Notes under the pieces: generated by a model
What the model saw: only the letters and a program-made list of their open reading frames with translations
Database searches by the model: none
Told to the model about the DNA's origin: nothing
From: Lapidilactobacillus bayanensis
GTDB lineage: Bacteria; Bacillota; Bacilli; Lactobacillales; Lactobacillaceae
DNA length: 40,268 nucleotides
Reading direction: 5' to 3'
NCBI RefSeq assembly: GCF_003946695.1
Contig: NZ_RHOX01000020.1
Coordinates: forward strand, 1-40,268
Shown: in pieces, positions 1 to 7,370 of the stretch
Position numbering within the stretch: position 1 is the stretch's first letter
How the letters are laid out: every line of letters starts with the position of its first letter
Made by a program: the position numbers and the translations under genes

Positions 1-300
1 AGCTGTTACTACAAGACCTGTCTTGGAGACAATTTTGCAAAAATTGGCTTCAAGCAGTGTCCACCACGTTCCAGCGACAAGTATTTATTTTCCCTCACGA
101 TACCCGCTACACTTCGTATGCAACCTTTGCGCAAGCGTGAAGAAGCAACAAAATAATAGTTCTAGTTGCCACTGTCTTAATCAGCAGTGCTCACTACGTT
201 CCCGCGACTAGTATTTATTTGACGCCACGGTATCCGCCACATTTCATCAACAACCTTTGTGCAGCGCGAAGAACTACAACATAACAGTTTTAGGCAGCGC
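1..300 (+). repeat. Composite intergenic repeat, copy R1 (left part outside window)
   Basis: The window opens inside the 3' arm of an H2-type hairpin (ACTACAA at 8-14 fits the family template AC-NNN-AA). An H1-type hairpin follows at 22-54, then two tandem tail units of about 130 bp, with CACCACGTTCC at 62 and CACTACGTTCC at 192. Each unit has a GTATTTATTT box, a CAACCTTTG(C/T)GCAAGCG box and an AACAAAATAAnAGTT-like end. The sequence closely matches 23641-23810 and the reverse complement of 17440-17740. It holds no believable gene; a 62-codon frame at 23-211 is a by-product of the repeat. It lies downstream of the epsC-like gene, beyond that gene's terminator. Confidence 0.85.
22..54 (-). repeat. 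H1-type hairpin of repeat R1
   Basis: CTTGGAG (22-28), A29, CAATTTT (30-36), three-base loop, AAAATTG (40-46), G47, CTTCAAG (48-54). Read on the minus strand it shows the family's fixed C/T opposition (A29 against G47 on the plus strand), with AG before it and CT after it. One pair is a wobble (G26 with T51). Confidence 0.8.
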
Positions 301-323
301 AACTATTAAAATCAACATGATTC

Positions 324-359
324 AAAAAAGGTCTAAATCCCAAAACGGATTTAGACCTT
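324..359 (-). terminator. Rho-independent terminator of the epsC-like gene
   Basis: AAGGTCTAAATCC (328-340) pairs perfectly with GGATTTAGACCTT (347-359) around a six-base loop. On the minus strand the stem is followed by a run of T (A324-A329 on the plus strand). It lies 35 bases past the stop codon of the dehydratase gene. Confidence 0.9.
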
Positions 360-393
360 CACTGTTTTAATAGTCGCTATTCAACCTACTTCT

Positions 394-2223
394 TTAAACT
401 GATTGACGATCTTGCCCCGCTGCAGATTTTACCGCATAGTCAATCAAACTTTCTTTAACGATAGATTCATCACTCAACATGACTTTTTGTAAGAAGTTCA
501 GAACCTTATCCGGATTTGCCCGGGTAATTTTGCCTAAGAAAATTTTCTCGAAAACTTGTTGGGAGACCCGTTCTTTATCAACTAGCAATTCTTCATAAAG
601 TTTTTCCCCAGGACGAATCCCTGACTCAACAATTTTGATTTCATCAGTGTTATAACCACTTAATTCAACCATTCGCTTCGCTAAATCATAAATTTTAACA
701 GGTTTTCCCATATCAAGAATAAAGATTTCGCCGCCTTTAGCCAAAGTTCCGGCATGGATAACTAAGCGACTTGCCTCGGGAATTGTCATAAAATAACGTG
801 TCATTCGAAAATCAGTGACGGTTACCGGCCCACCGGCTTGAATTTGCTTCGTAAATAGTGGCACCACGCTGCCTCGACTGCCTAAAACATTGCCAAAACG
901 TACAACACAGAATTTTGTTTTTCCTGGTTCATTTAAAGCTGTAATTAGCATCTCACAAATACGTTTAGTCGCCCCCATAATATTAGTTGGGCGTACCGCT
1001 TTGTCGGTTGATAGCATCACAAAACGTTCAACGTTGGTTTGTTTAGCCACTTCGGCAACATTTCGAGTTCCGTAAATATTATTTTTGACAGCTTCTTTGG
1101 GATTGCCTTCCATCATCGGGACATGTTTGTGCGCAGCAGCATGATAGACAATTGCAGGTTGATGTTGAAACATAATTTCCAACAAACGTTTCTTGTCTTG
1201 CACGTCAGCAATTACAGGCACCAGTTCGACCTCATCGCCACAAGCTTTTGCTAATTCTTGGTGGATTAAATAAATCGAATTCTCACCATGCCCCAACAAT
1301 AATAACTTCTTAGGCTTAAACTTGATTAAGTTTCGGCAAATTTCTGAACCGATCGAACCACCGGCACCCGTTACTAAAATGGTTTTACCACCTAGTAATC
1401 TTTCCGTTTCCACCGTATCCAACTCAATCTCTGGTCGCGGTAAAAGTTCCTTAATTGGTACTGGGCGGAATTTAGTGATATTCAAGACACCGTTTGCCAA
1501 TTCTTCCATTGAAGGAATCGTTGCCAAGGGAATTGATTGACCGATGTTTTCTAGAATTCGATGGTAACCTAAATCAGTTAGCGAAGGAATGGCCAGAATT
1601 AGTCGTTGAATATTCTGTTGTTCAATTAAATGGGGAATATCACGCGTTGTTCCTAAAATAGGGTAGCCTAAAATCGTCCCGCCCTGCACTTGCGGATTAT
1701 CATCAACTAAACCACAAATATGATACTTACTTCTATTATTGGGTTTATTTATTTCGGTCAGCAACATTTCGGCCGCGTTTCCTGAACCAATGACCAACAA
1801 TCGCGTTGGCTCACAAGCCTCACCTTTTTTAGCAATGCGATATTCATTCAGTTTCTGACTCAGTACTCGCAATCCTAAAGTTAGCAATAATGTCATTGAG
1901 AAGAATAACACCAAGCTAGCGATATGATGATAGGATCCGATCATCAAGATAAAAGCCAATTCGCCAGCAGTCGCTACAATCATCGCCAAGGTAACAGCGA
2001 AAACATCTTTATTGGTGAATTGGGAATCCAATTTTTTAGTGAAACCTTGTAACCCCATCATCACAAAATAGATGGTCAAAAATATCAAAACTTGGCGTAG
2101 TTTAAATAGATTAGGTAGTGTGACATTTGCGATCCGGAACAAATAAGTAAACATTACCAAATGACCGATAATGATTCCGATTGTATCGAATACAACATTG
2201 GTGACGTAATTTTTCTTTAACAT
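394..2223 (-). CDS. epsC: Membrane-bound nucleotide-sugar 4,6-dehydratase, CapD/EpsC/PglF family
   Basis: This 609-residue protein should remove water from a UDP-HexNAc (UDP-GlcNAc in the PglF/EpsC relatives) to give a 4-keto-6-deoxy sugar for the exopolysaccharide. About four membrane segments fill residues 10-120. A CoA-binding-like Rossmann fold follows with GSGNA at 146-150, then the SDR catalytic domain with TGAGGSIG at 285-292. STDK lies at 405-408, and M416-x3-K420 replaces the usual YxxxK, as is typical of this subfamily. I chose the ATG at 2221-2223 because AGAAGG precedes it at good spacing; the longer frame to 2262 has no such site. It is monocistronic, ends at a clear terminator, and is split from the main operon by an Mga-like gene. 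The product probably feeds the DegT aminotransferase at 10963-12123. The family is certain; the exact sugar is not. Confidence 0.9.
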   Translation of the reverse strand: MLKKNYVTNVVFDTIGIIIGHLVMFTYLFRIANVTLPNLFKLRQVLIFLTIYFVMMGLQGFTKKLDSQFTNKDVFAVTLAMIVATAGELAFILMIGSYHHIASLVLFFSMTLLLTLGLRVLSQKLNEYRIAKKGEACEPTRLLVIGSGNAAEMLLTEINKPNNRSKYHICGLVDDNPQVQGGTILGYPILGTTRDIPHLIEQQNIQRLILAIPSLTDLGYHRILENIGQSIPLATIPSMEELANGVLNITKFRPVPIKELLPRPEIELDTVETERLLGGKTILVTGAGGSIGSEICRNLIKFKPKKLLLLGHGENSIYLIHQELAKACGDEVELVPVIADVQDKKRLLEIMFQHQPAIVYHAAAHKHVPMMEGNPKEAVKNNIYGTRNVAEVAKQTNVERFVMLSTDKAVRPTNIMGATKRICEMLITALNEPGKTKFCVVRFGNVLGSRGSVVPLFTKQIQAGGPVTVTDFRMTRYFMTIPEASRLVIHAGTLAKGGEIFILDMGKPVKIYDLAKRMVELSGYNTDEIKIVESGIRPGEKLYEELLVDKERVSQQVFEKIFLGKITRANPDKVLNFLQKVMLSDESIVKESLIDYAVKSAAGQDRQSV

Positions 2224-2316
2224 AATGAGCCTTCTTTCTGACTTCAACTTCACAAAATCCATGTCATGATTTCATTCGTTTTACCTTTTTTAATTGATAA
2301 AGGTTTTCTTATCATC

Positions 2317-2345
2317 ACTTTAGCAAGATGCTCATTGAATAACAA
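2317..2345 (-). promoter_or_regulatory. Candidate promoter of the epsC-like gene
   Basis: On the minus strand, TTGTTA (2340-2345) and TAAAGT (2317-2322) are spaced by 17 bases. The dyad TGATAA-N8-TTATCA (2295-2314) lies just downstream of the expected start of transcription and could be an operator. This rests on consensus matching only. Confidence 0.35.
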
Positions 2346-2510
2346 TTCCACAAATGATTAATTATTGTTTTATTTATGACAATAATCGAATCATTTTAAA
2401 AATAACAAAAGTAACCTTAAAGTGATTAAGTCATGGCATTCGTGGCATTAAGCTCATTCTGTGTCAATGTTAAATATTCGTAGTTATTAATTATTTTCAT
2501 AAGAAAAAAG

Positions 2511-2539
2511 TTGAATTATTTCTCCAAAAATCGTAAAAT
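2511..2539 (+). promoter_or_regulatory. Candidate promoter of the Mga-like regulator gene
   Basis: TTGAAT (2511-2516) and TAAAAT (2534-2539) are separated by exactly 17 bases, about 30 bases before the start codon at 2570. The short leader holds AAGGAG at 2555-2560. Confidence 0.55.
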
Positions 2540-2569
2540 TAACTTAGTTACGATAAGGAGTGTGAAAAA

Positions 2570-4036
2570 ATGTTTTTGAATTTATGCTTAGATACTCATG
2601 ATAAAGAAAAATTACAATTGTTTAATTGCTTGAGCAATAACGCGGCCGAACAATTCTCGGCTAATTCACTGCGCGATCAATTGCCATTTTCCTACACCAA
2701 AATTCAAAATCTATTAAAGTCGGTTAATCATGATTGGCTCACTCGTTATCGTCAAACGCTATTAGTGGCAAATGGTCAAATTAGTTTTGCAGAAGAAAAG
2801 TTTGACGTTGGCAATTATCAAACATTGCTCCTGCACAACAGCACGGCATATCAATTTATGTTAAATCTATTAGTGTATCCTGACGACACATTGACTGATT
2901 ATTGCGAACAGAATGCGATCGGTCGCTCAACGATTCATCGCAAATTAAAACCACTTAAACATTATCTCCGAACACTCGATTTACATTTAAATCTAGATAA
3001 AATGGTTATTAGCGGTTCAGAGGCAGCTGTTCGCTCTTTTTACTTACAAATTCTCTGGGCGGTCAATGGCGGCGAAGATATTTTCAAACTGCCCGAGGTT
3101 GAACAAGCTTTACATCCGTTAGCAGACTGGCGTGAACCGTGGGGAAATGGCGTCTGTTATCAGCAAGGACGTTTAGCTTTGGCAATTGCCTTCTTACGTA
3201 GCAAAAACCAACACTTTATTACTGTGAACACACGTTGTACTCATTATTTTTTCCCAAGCTGTCAACCTGCAATCAAACACTTCTTTGACGCAATTTGTCA
3301 AGACGCTACTATTTTTCAAGCTGAACTCACTTATTTCTATTATTCAATCTTATATCAACCGATTTATTTTACCGTTGATGATCAGCGGATTCCCTTAGCT
3401 CGGCGAAATCTAAAGTGCCTTAAATTCATTAATCATTTGCCCGGGTCATTGTTACGGCGCGTTCAGCAATTACTACGCGACGATTTATCGGCTCAAGAGC
3501 TTGAGTTATTCTGGTTAAACTTCTACAACTTATTTGCTAACGTTCAGCTTTGGCAAAACATTCCTGTCTCATTAGTGCTTCGCAACTCAATTGCGGCCCC
3601 ACATCGCAATGAAAAACTGGCCCAAACAATTCAACGACAATTGACTAACACGTTGCGGCAACTAGCTCGGCAAAAGAAAACGACTTGGTTAGCCAATAAC
3701 TTAACGGCACTCGCTCAATGCTGTACACAATTAATATTGCCTCACGCCAAACCGCTGATTGCTTCTGAGTTAGTTTACGTTGGCATTCAAGATGATCTGA
3801 ACTCATTTCTCATTCAGGACGTTTTACGATTTTGTCAAAGCCTTTCCTTCGTTAAACCGGAAATTTTCAATTCCAATCAATTTGGCACCTATGATTTAAT
3901 CATCACGAATTCGGGCAGCACGAGCCAAAGCAACAGCGAGCAGCACCTTTTCACACTCAAGAACGGACGTTTCTCTTATAGTGGCTTACTAATCAAGCTA
4001 GAACAACAACACGAACTCAAAAGTAAGGCTAGTTAA
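2570..4036 (+). CDS. Mga/AtxA-like transcriptional regulator
   Basis: This 488-residue protein resembles the Mga family of PRD-containing regulators. An N-terminal winged-helix region (about 15-70) is followed by a second helix-turn-helix around residues 105-135, with the motif IGRSTIHRKLKPL. A long helical middle resembles degenerate PRD domains. The C-terminal part (about 395-455, with DLIITNS) resembles an EIIB-like fold. In this family, phosphorylation by the sugar phosphotransferase system can tune activity. The ATG at 2570 follows AAGGAG by nine bases. It is transcribed away from the epsC-like gene and points at the end of the exopolysaccharide operon, so it is a reasonable candidate regulator of that locus. 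That link is inference. The sequence is divergent enough that the domain limits are approximate. Confidence 0.7.
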   Translation: MFLNLCLDTHDKEKLQLFNCLSNNAAEQFSANSLRDQLPFSYTKIQNLLKSVNHDWLTRYRQTLLVANGQISFAEEKFDVGNYQTLLLHNSTAYQFMLNLLVYPDDTLTDYCEQNAIGRSTIHRKLKPLKHYLRTLDLHLNLDKMVISGSEAAVRSFYLQILWAVNGGEDIFKLPEVEQALHPLADWREPWGNGVCYQQGRLALAIAFLRSKNQHFITVNTRCTHYFFPSCQPAIKHFFDAICQDATIFQAELTYFYYSILYQPIYFTVDDQRIPLARRNLKCLKFINHLPGSLLRRVQQLLRDDLSAQELELFWLNFYNLFANVQLWQNIPVSLVLRNSIAAPHRNEKLAQTIQRQLTNTLRQLARQKKTTWLANNLTALAQCCTQLILPHAKPLIASELVYVGIQDDLNSFLIQDVLRFCQSLSFVKPEIFNSNQFGTYDLIITNSGSTSQSNSEQHLFTLKNGRFSYSGLLIKLEQQHELKSKAS

Positions 4037-4107
4037 GTCAAGGCTGAATTCAATAAAGTCCGAGCAGAAAGAATCGATAGCTTAAGTCGAGCGCAATAAT
4101 TAACAAC

Positions 4108-4150
4108 GACGTTCTGTGCGACTAAGAAATTAGTCAAACAGAACAACGTC
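4108..4150. other. Imperfect hairpin downstream of the Mga-like gene
   Basis: GACGTTCTGT (4108-4117) and GACTAA (4119-4124) pair with TTAGTC (4129-4134) and ACAGAACAACGTC (4138-4150), leaving a GAAA-type loop and one three-base bulge. It has no T run, so it is not an obvious terminator. Function unknown. Confidence 0.4.
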
Positions 4151-4200
4151 ATTGCAACATTTAAACATTAACTTCCGCCTCACAACAATCGGAGTACGAA

Positions 4201-4240
4201 AAAAGAAGTCGGGATACTTATCCCAGCTTCTTTTTTTAGG
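4201..4240. terminator. Bidirectional terminator between Mga-like gene and EPS operon
   Basis: AAGAAG and GGGATA on the left pair with TATCCC and CTTCTT on the right, with a two-base internal mismatch. A run of seven T follows on the plus strand and a T-rich run on the minus strand. It lies between the convergent Mga-like gene and the sugar-transferase end of the operon. Confidence 0.75.
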
Positions 4241-4317
4241 TAAATTATCAGATTTTTATCTTGCTACCAAATAATCTAATCGGCGATTTAGTTTAACTGC
4301 TAGCACTAAGGAACAAA

Positions 4318-4980
4318 TCAAGATGGTGCTTCCCAGTTACTCTTGGCACCAGGCGGAGAGCCTTCAAAAACATCCATAGTAACTGAAGTGTCTGAACTAA
4401 CATCATCACGTTTCACGACGGTTTTAACGGTACCTAGCATAATTTTAAGGTCAAGCATTAACGAGATATTTTGCGAGTACCAGACATCCATGGCAAATTT
4501 ATCTTCCCATGAAATCGTATTGCGGCCATTCACCTGGGCAAAGCCAGTTAATCCAGGTCGACAGTCAGAGCGGCGGCGCTGTTCAGGTGAGTATCTGGCA
4601 ATATATTCCACTAAAAGCGGCCGTGGTCCCACTAAGCTCATATCATAATGTCGTAAGACGTTAAAGAATATTTCCGGTAATTCATCTAAACTAGTCGCAC
4701 GTAATTTCCGACCAAAGGATGTTAGCCGCTGCTCATCATCAAGTAATTCACCATTTTGATCACGTTTGTCATTCATTGTTCTAAATTTATAGAGTGTAAA
4801 AATTCGTTCTTGACCCGTCTTGGGATCAATTTGACCAACGCGATCCTGCTTAAAAAAAACGGGCGAGCCAATCTTAAGACGCACTAAAATCGCGATCAAA
4901 ACATACAACCATGAGAATAATAAAACAAAGATCAAGGCCAATAATCGATCAATAATGGGTTTAATTACTTTAATATACAT
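4318..4980 (-). CDS. epsL: Priming undecaprenyl-phosphate sugar-1-phosphate transferase (EpsL/CpsE family)
   Basis: This 220-residue membrane enzyme should start the repeat unit by moving a sugar-1-phosphate from a UDP-sugar onto undecaprenyl phosphate. One hydrophobic segment (about 8-32) precedes the bacterial sugar transferase domain. Visible motifs are KFRTM, DELPE, the LVGPRPLL block, and RPGLTGFAQVNGR. The length is that of the short single-helix family (EpsL, PglC) rather than the five-helix WbaP type. The ATG at 4978-4980 follows GGAGGAGG. It is the last gene of the seven-gene operon but sits 197 bases after the ATP-grasp gene, so it may have its own promoter; I could not identify one. 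With the dehydratase and aminotransferase nearby, a bacillosamine-like primer sugar is plausible, as in EpsL and PglC systems. Confidence 0.9.
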   Translation of the reverse strand: MYIKVIKPIIDRLLALIFVLLFSWLYVLIAILVRLKIGSPVFFKQDRVGQIDPKTGQERIFTLYKFRTMNDKRDQNGELLDDEQRLTSFGRKLRATSLDELPEIFFNVLRHYDMSLVGPRPLLVEYIARYSPEQRRRSDCRPGLTGFAQVNGRNTISWEDKFAMDVWYSQNISLMLDLKIMLGTVKTVVKRDDVSSDTSVTMDVFEGSPPGAKSNWEAPS

Positions 4981-5177
4981 TTTTGATCCTCCTCCGTTTT
5001 AGCGCGTTACTTTTTTAGTTGCTGCACCATCATATTATGTGTGCCAGAATGGGGTGACAAAACCTAGCCGTTCTCACAAAAATACGGTTTGATTGGGGAC
5101 TTCATCCTAATTGGCTACTCCTAATATCATTGCCCGCAAGCATCAGCTTAAGTAAGCGTTAACGTTTTTCAAGTCCA

Positions 5178-6176
5178 TCAAACGACATGACGTTTGAGCG
5201 AACGTTGATTGCTTTCAACAGCAGTCACCATGGCAATCTCCGGATACTTCATTAGGATGACATCTTGCGGGTAAGCAAAGTTTTGGACATGATTACGTTT
5301 GCCATTAATATTGTTAACGATTAACTGCGGATAATTCTTACCGCACGCTTGAGCAAATGGATATCCACCGCCGAAACGCGTGTTGATTTCGGAAATCAGC
5401 CACTGACCCTGATCGTAGAAGAACTCAACATCAACCGGTCCGTGAAAATTGGCTCGCCGGACTAAATCTTGCAGAATTGGTAGCACTGGCTGTGGATTTG
5501 CCGAGCGCGCCTTGTCCGTTTCACCGCTACGCATTAACAATTTTTCTTTGACAAAGAAGTCAACTAACTCCCCTGTTTCTAAATCGCAATACACATCAAC
5601 GCCATATTCAGTTCCTTTGATAAAGGCTTGAATAATCATATCCTTTTTATTTGCTAAGATATTTTTTAATTCGGACATGTTATGAACTTTATAATTATCA
5701 ATGCTGCCACTTCCAATTGCGGGCTTAACAAAAACTGGAAAATCAATTAATCCCGCTACTCGCGCCTGTTCAAATTCTGCCAGTGAGTCAAAGGTTGGTA
5801 TCGTTGGCAACTGATTGTCGCGACAAAACTTAGCCAACTGACGCTTATCAAACGTTAAAGCGACAGTTTCTGCAGGTGAGGTGATAACTTTAATGCCTTT
5901 TTCGGTGAAACGTTGTTTATGCTGGCTCAAAATAAAAGACGTTGTGTCGATTATCGGTAGTACTGCGTCAATATTTTCGGCTTCGCAAACCTCTAATACC
6001 CGCTCCAAATACGTTGGATCCGTAAAACAAGGCATTTGATAATGGGCATCACCAAAATACAATGCCGGTGCATTTAAACTTGCATCTGTACAAACAACTT
6101 TTACATTCGGTAACATTTTGAAATACTCAACAAGTTTTACACGTGTACCTGCTGTTAAGATTAAAATATTTGTCAT
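5178..6176 (-). CDS. ATP-grasp ligase, function unassigned
   Basis: This 332-residue protein has a pre-ATP-grasp Rossmann-like start (ILILTAGTR at 4-12). The ATP-grasp fold follows: K151 in KPAIGSGS, a central region, and a metal-binding end with E251 and E263-I-N265 followed by TRFGGGYP. Such enzymes join a carboxylate to an amine or thiol through an acyl-phosphate. The stop of the preceding decarboxylase-like gene lies two bases before this ATG, so the two are translationally coupled, with GAGGAG upstream. In an exopolysaccharide operon it could add an amino acid or other acid to an amino sugar, since no acetyltransferase is present here. That is inference; the substrate cannot be read from sequence. 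It resembles the CarB-like and PylC-like group rather than D-Ala-D-Ala ligase. Confidence 0.8.
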   Translation of the reverse strand: MTNILILTAGTRVKLVEYFKMLPNVKVVCTDASLNAPALYFGDAHYQMPCFTDPTYLERVLEVCEAENIDAVLPIIDTTSFILSQHKQRFTEKGIKVITSPAETVALTFDKRQLAKFCRDNQLPTIPTFDSLAEFEQARVAGLIDFPVFVKPAIGSGSIDNYKVHNMSELKNILANKKDMIIQAFIKGTEYGVDVYCDLETGELVDFFVKEKLLMRSGETDKARSANPQPVLPILQDLVRRANFHGPVDVEFFYDQGQWLISEINTRFGGGYPFAQACGKNYPQLIVNNINGKRNHVQNFAYPQDVILMKYPEIAMVTAVESNQRSLKRHVV

Positions 6177-6178
6177 GG

Positions 6179-7330
6179 CTATTTCGCTCCTCTTACATAG
6201 TCTTCAACTGTCCAGCGACGACGAACTAATTTCATTCCCTCATCGTTTTTCACGTACACCGCGGGGAAATATTTGATAAACAATGGATTAAAACACATCG
6301 TATATGAACCTACTTTTTCATAGATAATCTGTTGATTCTCTTTAAGCAACGGTGCATTCTTCAAGATAAAAAGGTGATCGTTTTCAATACAAGTAAAACC
6401 AGCAATGATCTGTTGCGGCACGACATCTTCAGCTGACTGACCCCTAATTTGATATTGATAACTTGTTTTGACGAAAAGATGGTCAAGATGCAGGCGTGTA
6501 CCGTCGGTTGTCACATAAATCTGGCGCGGTGTTCTTTTAACATCAATCACACTAGTTACATAAGAGACCGGCGTAGCAATCAATGAGGCTCCCGGTTCAA
6601 CAATTAAAGTTAAGTCAGTGAAATTAACCAGTTGCTGTAATTGCTGCCTGATCACGGTCATATAGTCGAAGAAACTAGGAATCGCACGATCGCCACCAAA
6701 AAATCCGCCACCAATATCTAAATAATCTAAATTCAACTGGTATTGCTGAATGATGGCCACTGACTCTCGAGCTAAGACTTGATAAACTTTTAAACTACGT
6801 GTCCGACTACTCGTATGCACATGTAAACCGGCTAATTTAACGCCTAATCTTTGCAACTGTTGTAAAATTTCTGGCAGTTCAGCCAACTGAAACCCAAAAC
6901 GACCACCTAATTCACCCATTGCCGTTTCACCCGGGCAAAATGTTTCCACATCGATTTGAATGCGTAGGCCTACTTTTGTACCAGTCATTGCATATTTTTC
7001 TAACCAACGCAATTCTCGATGTGTTTCTAGGTTAATGATTGCCCCTTGAGCGAGTGCGTCAGCAAAGGTGGCCTCACTCTTGGCGGGACCGTTATAAATA
7101 ATCTTGTCAGGTGCGTAGCCGCATTTCTGAGCCAATTGATATTCATCATCCGAAACAACTTCAGCATAGCAACCGGCGCACTTCATAAAGTCTAAGATCC
7201 ACGGTACTGAGTTGGTTTTGAACGAATAACCAATAATCGACTTGGCAAAGGTAGCTGCTAATGCTTCTTGTAACTCCTGCAGATTATCCGCTAGTTTATT
7301 CTGATCAATGACAAAATAAGGCGTCTCCAT
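6179..7330 (-). CDS. PLP-dependent fold-III decarboxylase-like enzyme (DapDC/ornithine decarboxylase family)
   Basis: With the ATG at 7328-7330 (AGGGGAG upstream) the protein has 383 residues. The frame could extend to 7390 but would run into the flippase gene without a ribosome site. K38 in GYSFKTNS is the expected PLP lysine. HVHTSS matches the HxGS strand of the family. LDIGGGFFGG is the phosphate-binding glycine loop. CIEND resembles the Cys-Glu-Ser-Gly-Asp loop contributed across the dimer. The usual EPGR reads EPGA here, so an arginine common in the family is missing. It may decarboxylate an amino acid such as diaminopimelate or a related acid, or act on a conjugate. Coupling to the ATP-grasp gene suggests a two-step route to a polysaccharide decoration; that is inference. 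Confidence 0.8.
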   Translation of the reverse strand: METPYFVIDQNKLADNLQELQEALAATFAKSIIGYSFKTNSVPWILDFMKCAGCYAEVVSDDEYQLAQKCGYAPDKIIYNGPAKSEATFADALAQGAIINLETHRELRWLEKYAMTGTKVGLRIQIDVETFCPGETAMGELGGRFGFQLAELPEILQQLQRLGVKLAGLHVHTSSRTRSLKVYQVLARESVAIIQQYQLNLDYLDIGGGFFGGDRAIPSFFDYMTVIRQQLQQLVNFTDLTLIVEPGASLIATPVSYVTSVIDVKRTPRQIYVTTDGTRLHLDHLFVKTSYQYQIRGQSAEDVVPQQIIAGFTCIENDHLFILKNAPLLKENQQIIYEKVGSYTMCFNPLFIKYFPAVYVKNDEGMKLVRRRWTVEDYVRGAK

Positions 7331-7370
7331 AAATGTTCTCTCCCCTTTAGTTGCGTAACTGAATGATGTG

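Larger units (their letters stand above)
2224..2569. other. Divergent intergenic region between epsC-like and Mga-like genes
   Basis: This AT-rich region of 346 bp carries candidate promoters in both directions (see 2317-2345 and 2511-2539). It also has a short dyad, TGATAA-N8-TTATCA, at 2295-2314 in the presumed epsC leader. No coding frame, RNA gene or repeat-family sequence is visible. Confidence 0.6.
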
